From: an uncultured Lutibacter sp.
GTDB lineage: Bacteria > Bacteroidota > Bacteroidia > Flavobacteriales > Flavobacteriaceae
NCBI RefSeq assembly: GCF_947493565.1
Contig: NZ_CANLRG010000002.1
Coordinates: 62,001 to 126,000 of the forward strand
DNA: 64,000 bases
Direction: 5' to 3'
The position numbers and the translations under genes are program-made. This document shows positions 1 to 9,347 of the stretch, piece after piece; the stretch's first letter is position 1, and the number at the start of each line of letters is the position of its first letter. Below the pieces are notes generated by a model. That model searched no databases and was not told the origin of the DNA. It saw only the letters and a list, made by a program, of their open reading frames with translations.

Positions 1-134
1 ATATCAAACCAGTATCTTATACATATGCTGCAAGCGTTAAATCTCCAGGTCCAGGTTTATTAAACTTGGAAGCTGAAAACAATACAGTTTCATTCTTTGC
101 TCAATTTTCTTTCAAACTTGGGTTTAAATTTTAA
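1..134 (+). CDS. C-terminal end of an outer-membrane beta-barrel protein (partial)
   Basis: The window opens inside a gene; codons run from base 3 to the TAA at 132-134, giving the last 43 residues. The tail alternates polar and aromatic residues and ends in a terminal phenylalanine (FAQFSFKLGFKF), the usual last beta strand and BAM recognition signal of an outer-membrane barrel. A terminator follows directly. The family cannot be decided from this fragment; a porin-like or receptor barrel is an inference from the C-terminal signature only. Confidence 0.6.
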   Translation, partial: IKPVSYTYAASVKSPGPGLLNLEAENNTVSFFAQFSFKLGFKF

Positions 135-160
135 CTTGTAGGTTACTATAAATAATGAAA

Positions 161-187
161 GGGTTACTTAACGGTAACCCTTTTTTT
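161..187 (+). terminator. intrinsic terminator
   Basis: A 7-bp stem (gggttac at 161-167 with gtaaccc at 174-180) with a 6-nt loop is followed by seven T. It ends the outer-membrane protein transcript and lies between convergent genes. Confidence 0.85.
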
Positions 188-210
188 ATATCAATACAAT
201 TTAAATTTGA

Positions 211-2334
211 TTATTTTACTAAAGACAGTTGAATTCGTTTACGTACACTATCAACTTCTAAAACCTTTACTATAATTTGTTGATGTAAACTTACCACACT
301 TGAAACATCACTTACAAAACCATCAGACAAGTTTGAAATATGAATTAAACCACTTTCTTTAATTCCAAGGTCAACAAAACAACCAAAGTTTGTAATATTA
401 TTTACTATTCCTGGAAGCAACTGGCCTTCGTGTAAATCGGTTATGGTTCTAATATTTTGATTAAACGTAAAAACTTTAGCTTTTTCACGAGGATCTAATC
501 CTGGTTTTTCTAATTCAGATAAAATATCTTTTAAGGTTAAAATTCCAACTGTTTTTGTACAGTATTTTTCTAATTTTATTTTTTGAAGCAATTCTTTATT
601 CCCAATTAAATCGGCAACAGTACAACCTTCATCTTTTGCCATTTTTTCTACAATAACATAGCTTTCTGGATGTACGGCAGAATCATCTAATGGATTATTA
701 GGATTTTTAATTCGTAAAAAACCTGCACCTTGTTCAAAAGCTTTGTTTCCTAAACGAGCTACTTTTTTAATATCGTTTCTTGATGTGAATGCACCATTTT
801 CATCTCTATACTTAATAATATTTTCGGCCAATTTTGGTCCAATACCCGATACGTAACTTAATAAAGAAACACTTGCAGTATTTATATTTACACCAACAGA
901 ATTTACACAACTTTCTACAACAGTATCTAACGATGTTTTTAATTTAGCTTGATCAACATCGTGTTGATATTGCCCAACTCCAATAGATTTTGCATCTATT
1001 TTAACCAATTCTGCCAAAGGATCAGCCAATCTTCTCCCAATAGAAACCGCTCCACGTACAGTTACGTCGTAATTTGGAAATTCATCTCGTGCAATTTTAG
1101 AAGCCGAATAAATACTTGCACCTGCTTCACTTACCACAAAAACCTCAACATCCTTATTAAACCGCATTTTTCGAATTAACTGTTCCGTTTCACGTGAGGC
1201 TGTTCCGTTTCCTATGGCAATTGCTTCAATTTTATACGCATCAACCAACGAACTTATCTTTTTCATAGCACCTCTAGCATCGTTTTTTGGAGCGTGCGGA
1301 TACAGAGTTTCGTTATATTCTAAACCTCCTTGAGCATTTAAACAAACCACTTTACAACCTGTTCTAAAACCAGGGTCAATAGCCAAAATTGTTTTTTCAC
1401 CTAATGGAGCACCTAATAACAATTGCTTAAGATTTTTGGCAAATACCTGTATGGCACTATCATCTGCTTTTTGTTTAGCATTACTAATGGCTTCATTTGA
1501 AAGTGAAGGCATTAATAACCGTTTATAAGCATCTTCAATTGCCATACTTAATTGCTGACTACAATTGCTGTTAGAATGAATAATGCGATCTTTAATTTTA
1601 GACAACGCTCTTTCGTTGTCAATTTCAACTTTTATGCGAATAAAACCTTCTTTTTCCGCTCGTAAAATGGCCAATATTCGATGAGATGGAATGCTGTTTA
1701 AACGCTCGGACCATTCAAAATAATCTTTAAATTTTTGAGCTTTCTCTTCATTAATTTTGTCTTTAACAACTTTGGTAGTAATTGAAGCAAATTTATTGAA
1801 TTGATAACGAACATTATTTCTAATATCTGTTCGTTCATTAATCCATTCAGCAATAATAAAACGTGCACCTTCTAAAGCAGTTTCAATTGTTTTAACTTCT
1901 TTATTAATATATTTTGAAGCGGTATATTCCAAATCGTTCACACGCTGACTCATTATCATTTTAGCCAACGGTTCCAAACCATTTTTACGAGCAGTTTCAG
2001 CCTTTGTCTTGCGTTTTTTCTTAAAAGGCAGATAAATATCTTCTAAAACTGTTAAATCGGTTGTAGCCTCAATTTTTTGTTTTAATTCTGCAGTTAAAAC
2101 CTCTTGCTCTTCTAATGCTTTTAAAATGGTTACTTTTCGTTTTTCTAGTTCTTCAAACTGTGATTTAAATTTAACAATTTCACCAATTTCAACTTCATTT
2201 AAATTTCCTGTTTGCTCTTTTCTATAGCGAGAAATAAAAGGAATGGTACAATCCTCATTTAATAATTGTACGGTGTTTTCTATTCCTTTGCTTGGAAGAT
2301 TGGTTTTAGATTGTATAAAGTTGAATAATTGCAT
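211..2334 (-). CDS. tex: Tex-family RNA-binding transcriptional accessory protein
   Basis: This 707-residue protein has the full Tex domain order. A helical N-terminal Tex domain fills about residues 1-310. A YqgF/RNase H-like domain starts near 318 (AIDPGFRTG). Helix-hairpin-helix segments lie around 480-560 (SYVSGIGPKLAENII), and a C-terminal S1 RNA-binding domain starts near 638 (GIVNNITNFGCFVDLG...HIS). Tex proteins bind nucleic acids in the cytoplasm and are linked to transcription and stress tolerance; the exact role is not settled for the family. It is read from the minus strand, downstream of metG but separated from it by a terminator at 2357-2384, so it probably has its own promoter, which I could not place. 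Length and motifs are complete and nothing looks broken. Confidence 0.95.
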   Translation of the reverse strand: MQLFNFIQSKTNLPSKGIENTVQLLNEDCTIPFISRYRKEQTGNLNEVEIGEIVKFKSQFEELEKRKVTILKALEEQEVLTAELKQKIEATTDLTVLEDIYLPFKKKRKTKAETARKNGLEPLAKMIMSQRVNDLEYTASKYINKEVKTIETALEGARFIIAEWINERTDIRNNVRYQFNKFASITTKVVKDKINEEKAQKFKDYFEWSERLNSIPSHRILAILRAEKEGFIRIKVEIDNERALSKIKDRIIHSNSNCSQQLSMAIEDAYKRLLMPSLSNEAISNAKQKADDSAIQVFAKNLKQLLLGAPLGEKTILAIDPGFRTGCKVVCLNAQGGLEYNETLYPHAPKNDARGAMKKISSLVDAYKIEAIAIGNGTASRETEQLIRKMRFNKDVEVFVVSEAGASIYSASKIARDEFPNYDVTVRGAVSIGRRLADPLAELVKIDAKSIGVGQYQHDVDQAKLKTSLDTVVESCVNSVGVNINTASVSLLSYVSGIGPKLAENIIKYRDENGAFTSRNDIKKVARLGNKAFEQGAGFLRIKNPNNPLDDSAVHPESYVIVEKMAKDEGCTVADLIGNKELLQKIKLEKYCTKTVGILTLKDILSELEKPGLDPREKAKVFTFNQNIRTITDLHEGQLLPGIVNNITNFGCFVDLGIKESGLIHISNLSDGFVSDVSSVVSLHQQIIVKVLEVDSVRKRIQLSLVK

Positions 2335-2356
2335 TGTAAAATTTTAATAGTGTAAT

Positions 2357-2384
2357 TAAAAAAACCCTGAAAAAGTTCAGGGTT
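2357..2384 (-). terminator. intrinsic terminator after metG
   Basis: The 9-bp stem aaccctgaa (2363-2371) / ttcagggtt (2376-2384) with a 4-nt loop is followed, on the minus strand, by a run of T (A-run at 2357-2364 on the plus strand). It lies 60 bases past the metG stop and just ahead of the tex start. Confidence 0.85.
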
Positions 2385-2443
2385 AAATTTATAAATTATG
2401 CTTTATAAATATCGCTATTTATATAGAATAACAAAAAATTAGA

Positions 2444-4555
2444 TTAGCTAATCTGTTCTCCATTTTTTACCGCATCATTTTCTGGTTCAATAAAAGCCAA
2501 TGTACCATCTTTCGTATCGGTCATTAAAATCATTCCCTGACTTTCAACTCCACGTAATTTTCTTGGAGCTAAATTCACTAAAACCGTTACTTTTTGTCCA
2601 ATAATTTCTTCAGGTTTAAAACTTTCTGCAATACCAGAAACAATAGTTCTAATATCAATACCTACATCAACTTTTAATTGAAGTAGTTTTTTTGTTTTAG
2701 GTACTTTTACAGCATCAATAATAGTTCCAACTCTAATATCAAGCTTTGTGAAGTCGTCAAATTCTATCGTTGGTTTTTGAGGTTCTACTTTTTTAGTATC
2801 GGCATCATTTACCAATTTGGTTGCCTCTAATTTATCTAATTGAATTTGAATGTCTGTATCTTCAATTTTAGCGAATAACAATTCAGCCTTTCCAATTTGA
2901 TGATTTGCAGCAATTAATTCGTCTTTCTCTTCAACATCATTCCATTTTAAAAAGTCATTGCGAAACTCATTCTTAGAGGAGATTACTTCGTCGCTTTGCT
3001 CCTTGTAATGACGTAAGTTCAAAATCCCTTTTAATTTTGCAGAAGTAAAAGGTAAAAAAGGTTCACAAACAACCGCTAATCCAGCAGCAATTTGTAAAGC
3101 CACATACATAATAGTTTTTACTCTTTCAGGATTTTCCTTTAGTTGCTTCCAAGGTTCTTCATCGGCTAAATATTTATTCCCTAAACGTGCCAAATTCATC
3201 AATTCTTGCGAAGCCTCTCTAAAACGGTAACGTTCTATAGAACTACCTATAATTGAAGGGAATTTTTGCAATTGTTCCAACGTTTCATTATCTATATCGC
3301 TAAATTCATTTGGTTCAGGAACAACCCCTTGATAATACTTATTAGTTAAAACTACCACTCTATTGATAAAATTACCTAAAATAGCTACCAATTCGTTATT
3401 GTTTCTTGCCTGAAAATCTTTCCAAGTAAAATCGTTGTCTTTAGTTTCAGGAGCATTTGCAGTAAGTGCGTATCTTAAAACATCTTGTTTATCAGGGAAC
3501 TCTTCTAAATATTCATGCAACCAAACCGCCCAATTTTTTGAAGTTGAAATTTTATTGCCTTCTAGGTTTAAAAATTCATTGGCAGGTACGTTTTCAGGTA
3601 AAATATAACTTCCTTCTGCTTTTAACATTGCTGGAAAAATAATGCAGTGAAATACTATATTATCTTTTCCAATAAAATGAATTAATTTAGTGTCTTTATC
3701 TTTCCAATAAGGTTCCCAATCTTTACCTTCTCTTTGTGCCCATTCTTTGGTAGATGATATATAACCAATAGGAGCATCAAACCAAACATATAATACTTTG
3801 CCTTCTGCACCTTCCACAGGTACTGGAATTCCCCAATCCAAATCTCGAGTTACGGCTCTTGGTTTTAAACCATCGTCTAACCAAGATTTTACTTGTCCTA
3901 ACACGTTCGTTTTCCAATCATTTTTATGGCCTTCAACAATCCATTCTCTTAACCACTGCTCGTACTTATCTAAAGGTAAATACCAGTGTTTTGTTACTTT
4001 GGTTGTTGGTACATTTCCTGTAATTGTCGATTTTGGATTGATTAAATCTGTTGCATTATGACTTGTTCCACATTTTTCACATTGATCGCCATAACTTTCA
4101 TCATTTCCACATTTTGGACAGGTTCCAATTACAAATCTATCTGCTAAAAACTGTTTGGCTTCTTCATCGTATAATTGTTCTGTAGCTTCTTCAATAAACT
4201 TACCTTCATCATATAACTTTTTAAAAAATTCTGAAGCTGTTTGATGATGAATTTCAGCAGAAGTACGGGAGTAATTGTCAAAAGAAATTCCAAAATCACT
4301 AAAAGATTTTTTAATAATTGCATGATATTTATCCACAATATCTTGTGGAGAAACTCCTTCTTTTTTAGCTTTTATTGTAATTGGAACTCCATGTTCATCA
4401 GATCCACAAATATATAATACATCGTTTCCAGTACTACGTAAATATCGCGCATAAATATCAGCTGGTACATAAACACCTGCTAAATGCCCAATATGTACTG
4501 GACCATTGGTGTATGGTAATGCTGCTGTAATGGTATATCTTTTTGAATTGCTCAT
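2444..4555 (-). CDS. metG: methionine--tRNA ligase (with in-frame repeat insertion)
   Basis: Cytoplasmic methionyl-tRNA synthetase charging tRNA-Met. It shows the HIGH motif (PVHIGHLAG, about residue 18), a four-cysteine zinc knuckle around 145-163 (CPKCG...CEKCG), a KMSKS-type loop as KISTS near 337, and a C-terminal tRNA-binding OB domain from about 590 ([11 protein letters not shown]). I chose the ATG at 4553-4555 (MSNSKRYT). An upstream ATG at 4577-4579 would add eight residues but overlaps the promoter box at 4577-4584, so it cannot lie inside the transcript. At about residues 515-534 the protein carries a 20-codon segment encoded by a dispersed palindromic repeat (2954-3013), placed in the linker between the anticodon-binding and C-terminal domains. 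The gene is otherwise intact. Confidence 0.96.
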   Translation of the reverse strand: MSNSKRYTITAALPYTNGPVHIGHLAGVYVPADIYARYLRSTGNDVLYICGSDEHGVPITIKAKKEGVSPQDIVDKYHAIIKKSFSDFGISFDNYSRTSAEIHHQTASEFFKKLYDEGKFIEEATEQLYDEEAKQFLADRFVIGTCPKCGNDESYGDQCEKCGTSHNATDLINPKSTITGNVPTTKVTKHWYLPLDKYEQWLREWIVEGHKNDWKTNVLGQVKSWLDDGLKPRAVTRDLDWGIPVPVEGAEGKVLYVWFDAPIGYISSTKEWAQREGKDWEPYWKDKDTKLIHFIGKDNIVFHCIIFPAMLKAEGSYILPENVPANEFLNLEGNKISTSKNWAVWLHEYLEEFPDKQDVLRYALTANAPETKDNDFTWKDFQARNNNELVAILGNFINRVVVLTNKYYQGVVPEPNEFSDIDNETLEQLQKFPSIIGSSIERYRFREASQELMNLARLGNKYLADEEPWKQLKENPERVKTIMYVALQIAAGLAVVCEPFLPFTSAKLKGILNLRHYKEQSDEVISSKNEFRNDFLKWNDVEEKDELIAANHQIGKAELLFAKIEDTDIQIQLDKLEATKLVNDADTKKVEPQKPTIEFDDFTKLDIRVGTIIDAVKVPKTKKLLQLKVDVGIDIRTIVSGIAESFKPEEIIGQKVTVLVNLAPRKLRGVESQGMILMTDTKDGTLAFIEPENDAVKNGEQIS
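2954..3013 (-). repeat. dispersed palindromic repeat element inserted inside metG
   Basis: The ends are complementary (gtcatt at 2954-2959, aatgac at 3007-3012; the stem extends with G-C, A-T and G-T pairs to about 10 bp), and the interior contains acttcgtcgctttgctcc. From memory this closely matches a dispersed repeat found in many Bacteroidota and other bacterial genomes, with outer CGTCATTGCGA and core CTTCGTCGCTTCGCTCC. The copy is 60 bases, a multiple of three, and reads through metG without a stop. I found no second copy in this window. Confidence 0.75.
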
Positions 4556-4576
4556 CAAAATTTGTTTAAGAAAGCA

Positions 4577-4584
4577 CAAAAATA
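4577..4584 (-). promoter_or_regulatory. metG -7 promoter box (TATTTTTG)
   Basis: It matches the Bacteroidetes -7 consensus TAnnTTTG on the minus strand, 22 bases upstream of the chosen metG ATG. No convincing -33 TTG was seen. It decides against the upstream metG start. Confidence 0.6.
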
Positions 4585-4666
4585 AGGATTGTTTATTAGA
4601 AAAATGAAAACTTCATTGGCTTTTCGTATTTTGCTGTACAATTAATTTGAAATGAAAAAGTAAAAA

Positions 4667-5026
4667 ATGGCTACACACAACGAATTAGGAAAAAAAGGTG
4701 AAGAACTAGCAGTTGAATTTCTTCTAAAAAATAACTATCAAATTTTAGAACGTAATTGGCGTTTTAAAAAAGCAGAAGTTGACATTATTGCTTTAAAAAA
4801 TAATGTTTTAGCCGTTATTGAAGTAAAAACTCGATCTACAGATTATTTTGGGAATCCACAAGATTTTGTAAATCCAAAAAAAATTAAATTATTAGTAGAA
4901 GCTATCGATTATTATATAACTACTAAAAATGTTGATGTTGATGTTCGCTTTGATATCGTGGCTATTTTAAAACAACAACAACATTATAAAATTGAACATT
5001 TAAAAGATGCTTTTTTATATTTTTAA
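4667..5026 (+). CDS. yraN: YraN family (UPF0102) nuclease-like protein
   Basis: A 119-residue protein of the usual YraN length. It begins with the family's N-terminal pattern (NELGKKGEELAVEFL) and contains the restriction-endonuclease-like core: W-R-F near 27, VDIIAL near 39 and the E-x-K motif in AVIEVKTRS near 50. The fold is PD-(D/E)XK-like; the cellular role is not established for the family. It is divergent from metG across 111 bases and converges with the thioredoxin-like gene on the other strand, overlapping its stop by 4 bases (5023-5026). Confidence 0.9.
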   Translation: MATHNELGKKGEELAVEFLLKNNYQILERNWRFKKAEVDIIALKNNVLAVIEVKTRSTDYFGNPQDFVNPKKIKLLVEAIDYYITTKNVDVDVRFDIVAILKQQQHYKIEHLKDAFLYF

Positions 5027-6369
5027 TGTTCAAAAAATTCTTTAACATTTTCAAAATAATAAGGCTTAGAGATTATTTTCTTGGTGGCATCTAATATAAA
5101 ATAGGTGGGTGTAGCGTTTATTTCATATTCGCGAGCTATAGGATTTTCCCATTTCTTTAAACCTAGAATATTTGTCCATTTGGTCAGGTTTTGAGTCTGT
5201 TTTTTAAACTCTACATCATTCATTTCTAGCGCAATGGCAATTACATGAATCTTAGGTTTGTCTTTTGTGTATTCATATAATTTTGGTATCTCATTCAAAC
5301 AATGTGAACAAGAGGTACTCCAAAAAACTACCATATATTGGTCTGCATTGTTAAGTTCACTTAAGTTTTTGGTTATACCATTTTCTTCCCACGTAATTTC
5401 TGGAGCGTATTTACCAATTGCAAGTTTAACTTTAAGCTGAATATCTTTAATAACATTTAAATCTATAAGTTCTTTTGGTAATTTTTTATAATAACTCTCT
5501 AAAATAAAGTCTATTAACCCCACATTTTCAACCTGAGCAAACGTATATAACAACGTAGTTAATAGTTCGCTTTTTAACAATTGGTGATTGCCTACTTTTT
5601 GCATAACTTCATTCACTGCATTTTTATACAAAACATTTTGAACTTCCACATCTTCTGAGCTGTTTAAGTAAAACACATAATCAATTATTTTTTCACTAAA
5701 AAAACTGGAGCTTTTAAGATTATCGTCTTCAAAGTTTATAAAATCGAAATAATGCTTTTTTTCACTATTTAAATATGCTTGTGGATTATTTATTAAACTT
5801 TTAGCATAGTATTTATTACTCGCGTAAATAAAACTATTTACCAACTTCCCTTTAGAGAGTTGCTCAAAATTAGTTTGTAAATTATTTTTTTGAAGTAATA
5901 AACTTGTGTATATTTTTTGACTTTTTAGTTGTTCATTTGTATCCGTTAATCTAAAAAAAAGTAGTTGGACAGAGTCTAATTGTTGCCTTATCTCAGAAGT
6001 TTTTATGGTGTACTCATCATAAATTTTATTTTCTTCAGAAACTAAAAAATTTAAGGTTGTTGAAGGTGTTTCTCGGTTAAATTCTAGTTCAATATTTTCA
6101 TTATTATAAATAAAATCAACAAAACCTCTATGTTGCATATCGTACATTAATCGATACATACCAGATGAAGAATTTTCAGGAAAATCAATTTTAAACTCTC
6201 CATTGGTAATTGTTGCATTTTTAACATATAATTGTTTGGCTCCTTTTAATTGATATAAAATAATCCAATTATTTTCTTTTGAAATAGGTTCTACCTTTCC
6301 TTTTACAAAATGTTGCCCTGAAACAGTAAAAGAAATCAACAAAAAAAGAGGTAGTAGTTGTTTAAGCAT
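5023..6369 (-). CDS. TlpA-like thioredoxin-fold protein with N-terminal DUF4369-type region
   Basis: Predicted exported disulfide oxidoreductase of 448 residues. The start at 6367-6369 gives a clean signal peptide (MLKQLLPLFLLISFTVSG). A beta-rich DUF4369-like region covers about 20-120, a helical middle 120-310, and a thioredoxin domain sits at the C-terminus with the redox motif CSHC near 356 (FWSTSCSHCLNEIPKLYEY) and a cis-proline loop (NATPTYFILD). Such proteins reduce or shuffle periplasmic thiols; partners are unknown here. An upstream ATG at 6396 is unlikely because the -7 box at 6406-6413 would then leave almost no leader. Its stop overlaps yraN by 4 bases. A second relative is encoded at 8229-9347. 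Confidence 0.85.
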   Translation of the reverse strand: MLKQLLPLFLLISFTVSGQHFVKGKVEPISKENNWIILYQLKGAKQLYVKNATITNGEFKIDFPENSSSGMYRLMYDMQHRGFVDFIYNNENIELEFNRETPSTTLNFLVSEENKIYDEYTIKTSEIRQQLDSVQLLFFRLTDTNEQLKSQKIYTSLLLQKNNLQTNFEQLSKGKLVNSFIYASNKYYAKSLINNPQAYLNSEKKHYFDFINFEDDNLKSSSFFSEKIIDYVFYLNSSEDVEVQNVLYKNAVNEVMQKVGNHQLLKSELLTTLLYTFAQVENVGLIDFILESYYKKLPKELIDLNVIKDIQLKVKLAIGKYAPEITWEENGITKNLSELNNADQYMVVFWSTSCSHCLNEIPKLYEYTKDKPKIHVIAIALEMNDVEFKKQTQNLTKWTNILGLKKWENPIAREYEINATPTYFILDATKKIISKPYYFENVKEFFEH

Positions 6370-6405
6370 CGTTTTTATTTTCAATGATTTATTCAATAAT
6401 CACAC

Positions 6406-6413
6406 CAAAAATA
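6406..6413 (-). promoter_or_regulatory. -7 promoter box (TATTTTTG) for the TlpA-like gene
   Basis: TAnnTTTG match on the minus strand, 37 bases upstream of the start at 6369. It supports that start over 6396. Confidence 0.55.
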
Positions 6414-6446
6414 ACTAAATTTATTATTTTGCCTAAAATAGCATTT

Positions 6447-7241
6447 ATGAATTTTGAAAATAAAATTATTTGGATTACTGGAGCTTCTTCTGGTATTGGA
6501 AAAGCTTTGACTTTTGAATTGTCAAAAAGAAAAGCTAAACTGATTATTTCTTCAAGAAATGTGAAGGTTCTTGAAAAGGTAAAAAAAGAATGTCTTTATC
6601 CTGAAAACGTAAAAATTATACCTTTAGACTTAGAAAATTATGAGAGCCTAGCATCAAAAGTACGTGAAGCTATTAGTACTTATGGAAAAATTGATATTTT
6701 ATTTAATAATGGAGGCATCAGTCAACGATCTTTAGCTAAAGAAACTTCAATTTTAGTTGATAAGCGTATTATGACAATAAATTACTTAGGCACTATAGCT
6801 TTGAGCAAAGCTTTGTTGCCTCACTTTATCGAAAACAACCAAGGTCATTTTGTAGTTACCACAAGTATTGTTGGAAAAATTGGAACTCCCATGAGATCAT
6901 CCTATGCAGCTTCAAAACACGCCTTACATGGCTTTTTTGACAGTTTGCGTGCTGAAATTCATCAACACACTATTAAAGTTACTTTAGCATGTCCAGGTTT
7001 TGTTCAAACTAACGTTTCAATTAATGCTTTAACAGGTGATGGTTCTCCTCAAAATAAAATGGACAAAGCCACTCGCAATGGATTAACTCCTTTTACTTTT
7101 ACAAAGCACTTATTAAAGGCTGTAGAAGCCCAAAAAGAAGAAGTTTATATTGCAGGATTTAAAGAAAAATTAGGCATTTATACCAAGCGATTTTTTCCAA
7201 AATTACTTTCTCAAATGATTCGGAAAATAGCGGTAACTTAA
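6447..7241 (+). CDS. short-chain dehydrogenase/reductase (SDR)
   Basis: A 264-residue classical SDR, probably cytoplasmic and NAD(P)-dependent. The Rossmann glycine motif TGASSGIG appears near residue 11, followed by NNGG near 88, a catalytic serine in TSIVG near 142, the YxxxK pair in YAASK near 155 and a PG motif after strand six (CPGFVQT). I start at the ATG at 6447, which places the first strand (KIIWITG) at the N-terminus; the open frame extends 21 codons further upstream but that part resembles no SDR and overlaps the divergent promoter. The stop overlaps the convergent hypothetical gene by 4 bases. Substrate unknown; the arrangement resembles DltE/YqjQ-type SDRs. Confidence 0.9.
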   Translation: MNFENKIIWITGASSGIGKALTFELSKRKAKLIISSRNVKVLEKVKKECLYPENVKIIPLDLENYESLASKVREAISTYGKIDILFNNGGISQRSLAKETSILVDKRIMTINYLGTIALSKALLPHFIENNQGHFVVTTSIVGKIGTPMRSSYAASKHALHGFFDSLRAEIHQHTIKVTLACPGFVQTNVSINALTGDGSPQNKMDKATRNGLTPFTFTKHLLKAVEAQKEEVYIAGFKEKLGIYTKRFFPKLLSQMIRKIAVT

Positions 7242-7591
7242 ATCAATTGTTGCGCTTTAAAATACAATACGATGGCTTCTTTCATTAAAACCGTTTGTTC
7301 ACCAGCTTTTAAAATAGGCAATTCTTCAAGCACTTTATAATGTGGCCATCCATCGTTATCAAAAAAGTCAAATTCATAATATCCAAAAGGTTCTAACAGC
7401 CTACAAATTGCAATATGCATTAAGTTTACTTTATCGTCTTTTTTAAATTCAACAGCTCCTTTACCTAATTCTTGTACGCCAATTAAATAAATAATAGCGT
7501 CTAAATTTAATTGTTCTCCATCCCCAAATTTAGAGCTTAAAATTTCTAAAACTCTTTCGTAATCTTCTTTTAATTGTATATCTCTTGACAT
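7238..7591 (-). CDS. conserved-looking hypothetical protein
   Basis: I do not recognise a named family. The 117-residue product is soluble, mixed helix and strand, with no signal peptide. A central stretch (HIAICRLLEPFGYYEFDFFD) is rich in aromatic and acidic residues. The start is set at the ATG at 7589-7591 (MSRDIQLKED); the longer frame to 7633 runs through the promoter box at 7613-7620. It is divergent from cvpA across 64 bases and convergent with the SDR gene. Codon usage matches its neighbours, and its flanking by tightly spaced housekeeping-like genes argues for a real gene. Confidence 0.75.
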   Translation of the reverse strand: MSRDIQLKEDYERVLEILSSKFGDGEQLNLDAIIYLIGVQELGKGAVEFKKDDKVNLMHIAICRLLEPFGYYEFDFFDNDGWPHYKVLEELPILKAGEQTVLMKEAIVLYFKAQQLI

Positions 7592-7612
7592 TTGAAATCT
7601 ATTGTTAGATTG

Positions 7613-7620
7613 CAAATATA
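7613..7620 (-). promoter_or_regulatory. -7 promoter box (TATATTTG)
   Basis: Exact TAnnTTTG on the minus strand, 22 bases before the ATG at 7591. It sits in the divergent region shared with cvpA. Confidence 0.6.
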
Positions 7621-7655
7621 CAAATCGATTCATGTATATTTACAAAAACTATTAC

Positions 7656-8171
7656 ATGAATACTTTTGATATTATAATTACTGCCTTCTTGCTATTTGGA
7701 TTTATTAGAGGTTTTTTTAAAGGTTTATTTGTTGAAATTGCTTCTTTAGTTTCATTAATAGCTGGAATTTATGGAGCCATTCATTTTTCATATTTTGTAG
7801 GAAATTTTTTAGCTAGTAAGGTATCTTGGGAAGAAAAATATATTACGATTGTTTCTTTTGCTATTACCTTTGGTATTATTGTTTTAATAATAGCTTTATT
7901 GGGAAAACTATTTACCAAAATGGCCGATTTTGCTTCGTTAGGGCTTTTAAATAAATTATTAGGAGGTGTTTTTGGAGCTTTAAAACTAGGATTGATATTA
8001 AGTGTTATTTTATTAGTTTTCAGTAAATTAAATAACACTATTCCTTTTATTTCAAATACTCAACAAGAAGCCTCTATTTTATACGAACCTGTTAAAAATT
8101 TAGCTCCAACACTTTTTCCTAATTTTTTAAAAGTTGTAGAAGATGAAACTGATTTTGAGATTTCTAAATAA
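7656..8171 (+). CDS. cvpA: CvpA family membrane protein
   Basis: A 171-residue inner-membrane protein with four hydrophobic segments at about 3-20, 27-48, 63-85 and 101-122. The N-terminal segment is the CvpA signature (FDIIITAFLLFGFIRGFFKG: helix, R/K-G-F-x-K-G-L). In enterobacteria CvpA is linked to colicin V production and bile or envelope stress; the biochemical activity is not established. The ATG at 7656 is preferred because earlier in-frame starts lie in the intergenic promoter region and add a non-conserved leader. The lipoprotein thioredoxin gene follows 57 bases later on the same strand and may be cotranscribed. Confidence 0.85.
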   Translation: MNTFDIIITAFLLFGFIRGFFKGLFVEIASLVSLIAGIYGAIHFSYFVGNFLASKVSWEEKYITIVSFAITFGIIVLIIALLGKLFTKMADFASLGLLNKLLGGVFGALKLGLILSVILLVFSKLNNTIPFISNTQQEASILYEPVKNLAPTLFPNFLKVVEDETDFEISK

Positions 8172-8228
8172 AATTTGTTAGGATTCAAAAAATCTCACGT
8201 CAAAAAAGCATCAAACTATCAATATTTT

Positions 8229-9347
8229 ATGAGTTCATTAAAAAAAATCTTATTTATAAGCAGTATTGCATTTTTATCTTTAATTGGCTGCAATTCAAAA
8301 AAACAAGCTTCCTTTAGAATATCTGGTAAAATAAATAGTTTAAAAAATACGTATATTTTATTACATAAAATTGAAGATTATCAACAGTCACAAACCTCAT
8401 TAATTGATTCTATTTACATAAATAAAAAAGGTGAATTTAATTCCATTTATTTTTTACAACCCGCAATTTACACCTTGCAAATAGCTGCTAAAAAAATAAC
8501 ATTAGCAATAGACCACAAGCAGCATATTGTAGTAAAAGGGAGCAGTATTAATGATTTAAGTATCACTGGTTCTAAGGATACCGACTTATTGAATAAATAT
8601 GAACAATACAGAGAAGAATCGTTAAACAGGTTGGTAACATCTGTTAGAACTCAAATTAAAAAGCTTCAAAACAATGATGTTTCCAATGAAGAAATTATTA
8701 GATTAAGAGCTTTAGAAGTTGAAAATTATCAAAAACACTTAAATGAATTAGTCAACTTTGTTAAAAATAAAATGGGAGTTTCTATTGCAATTTATCCTAC
8801 TTCTTTACGATGGAACAATGAAAATTTACCTTTTTTAAAAGAATTGGTTTTAAATTTTGAAAACAAACATGGGCCAATCAACATAACTCAGCAACTAAAA
8901 GATAAAATTAAGCTATTAGAAAAAACAAATATAGGTAGTCAGGTTTTACCTATAGAGATGCCTTCTAAAAATGGTCAAATTGTTTCTTTAAACAGTGTAA
9001 AAAAAAGAGTAACTCTTATAGACTTTTGGGCTAGTTGGTGTCCACCTTGTAGAACTGAAAGTATTTTGTTAAATAACCTCTACAAAAACTATAATTCTAA
9101 AGGTTTTGAAATTTATGGTATCTCACTAGATACTAACAAAGATCGTTGGTTAAAAGCACTTGAAACAGATCAAAGAACATGGGTAAATGTATCAACCTTA
9201 GAAGGATTTAATACACCTATTGCAAAAGAATATGGTATTGCTGCTTTACCTACTAATTTTTTAATTGATGCTGAAGGGAAAATTATTGCTCAAAACATTC
9301 ATGGGGAGCAGCTAAAACAAAAAATAAAAGAAGTGTTTGAAAATTAA
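8229..9347 (+). CDS. TlpA-like lipoprotein thioredoxin with DUF4369-type N-terminus
   Basis: A 372-residue predicted lipoprotein. The leader ends in a lipobox (FLSLIGC, cysteine about 18), then comes a DUF4369-like beta domain (about 25-115), a helical linker and a C-terminal thioredoxin domain with WCPPC near 270 (DFWASWCPPCRTES) and the cis-proline region AALPTNFLID. It probably acts as a membrane-anchored periplasmic thiol reductase. The ATG at 8229 gives the signal peptide; the frame is open from a TTG at 8175 but that leader is not signal-like. It is the second such protein in 5 kb; compared with the one at 5023-6369, this one carries WCPPC instead of CSHC. Its stop overlaps batE (convergent) by 4 bases. 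Confidence 0.88.
   Translation: MSSLKKILFISSIAFLSLIGCNSKKQASFRISGKINSLKNTYILLHKIEDYQQSQTSLIDSIYINKKGEFNSIYFLQPAIYTLQIAAKKITLAIDHKQHIVVKGSSINDLSITGSKDTDLLNKYEQYREESLNRLVTSVRTQIKKLQNNDVSNEEIIRLRALEVENYQKHLNELVNFVKNKMGVSIAIYPTSLRWNNENLPFLKELVLNFENKHGPINITQQLKDKIKLLEKTNIGSQVLPIEMPSKNGQIVSLNSVKKRVTLIDFWASWCPPCRTESILLNNLYKNYNSKGFEIYGISLDTNKDRWLKALETDQRTWVNVSTLEGFNTPIAKEYGIAALPTNFLIDAEGKIIAQNIHGEQLKQKIKEVFEN

Noticed and set aside
3535-3560. KISTS instead of KMSKS in metG, suspected inactivation
   Set aside because: Variation in this loop is common in active methionyl-tRNA synthetases; the gene is otherwise intact and it is the only copy seen.
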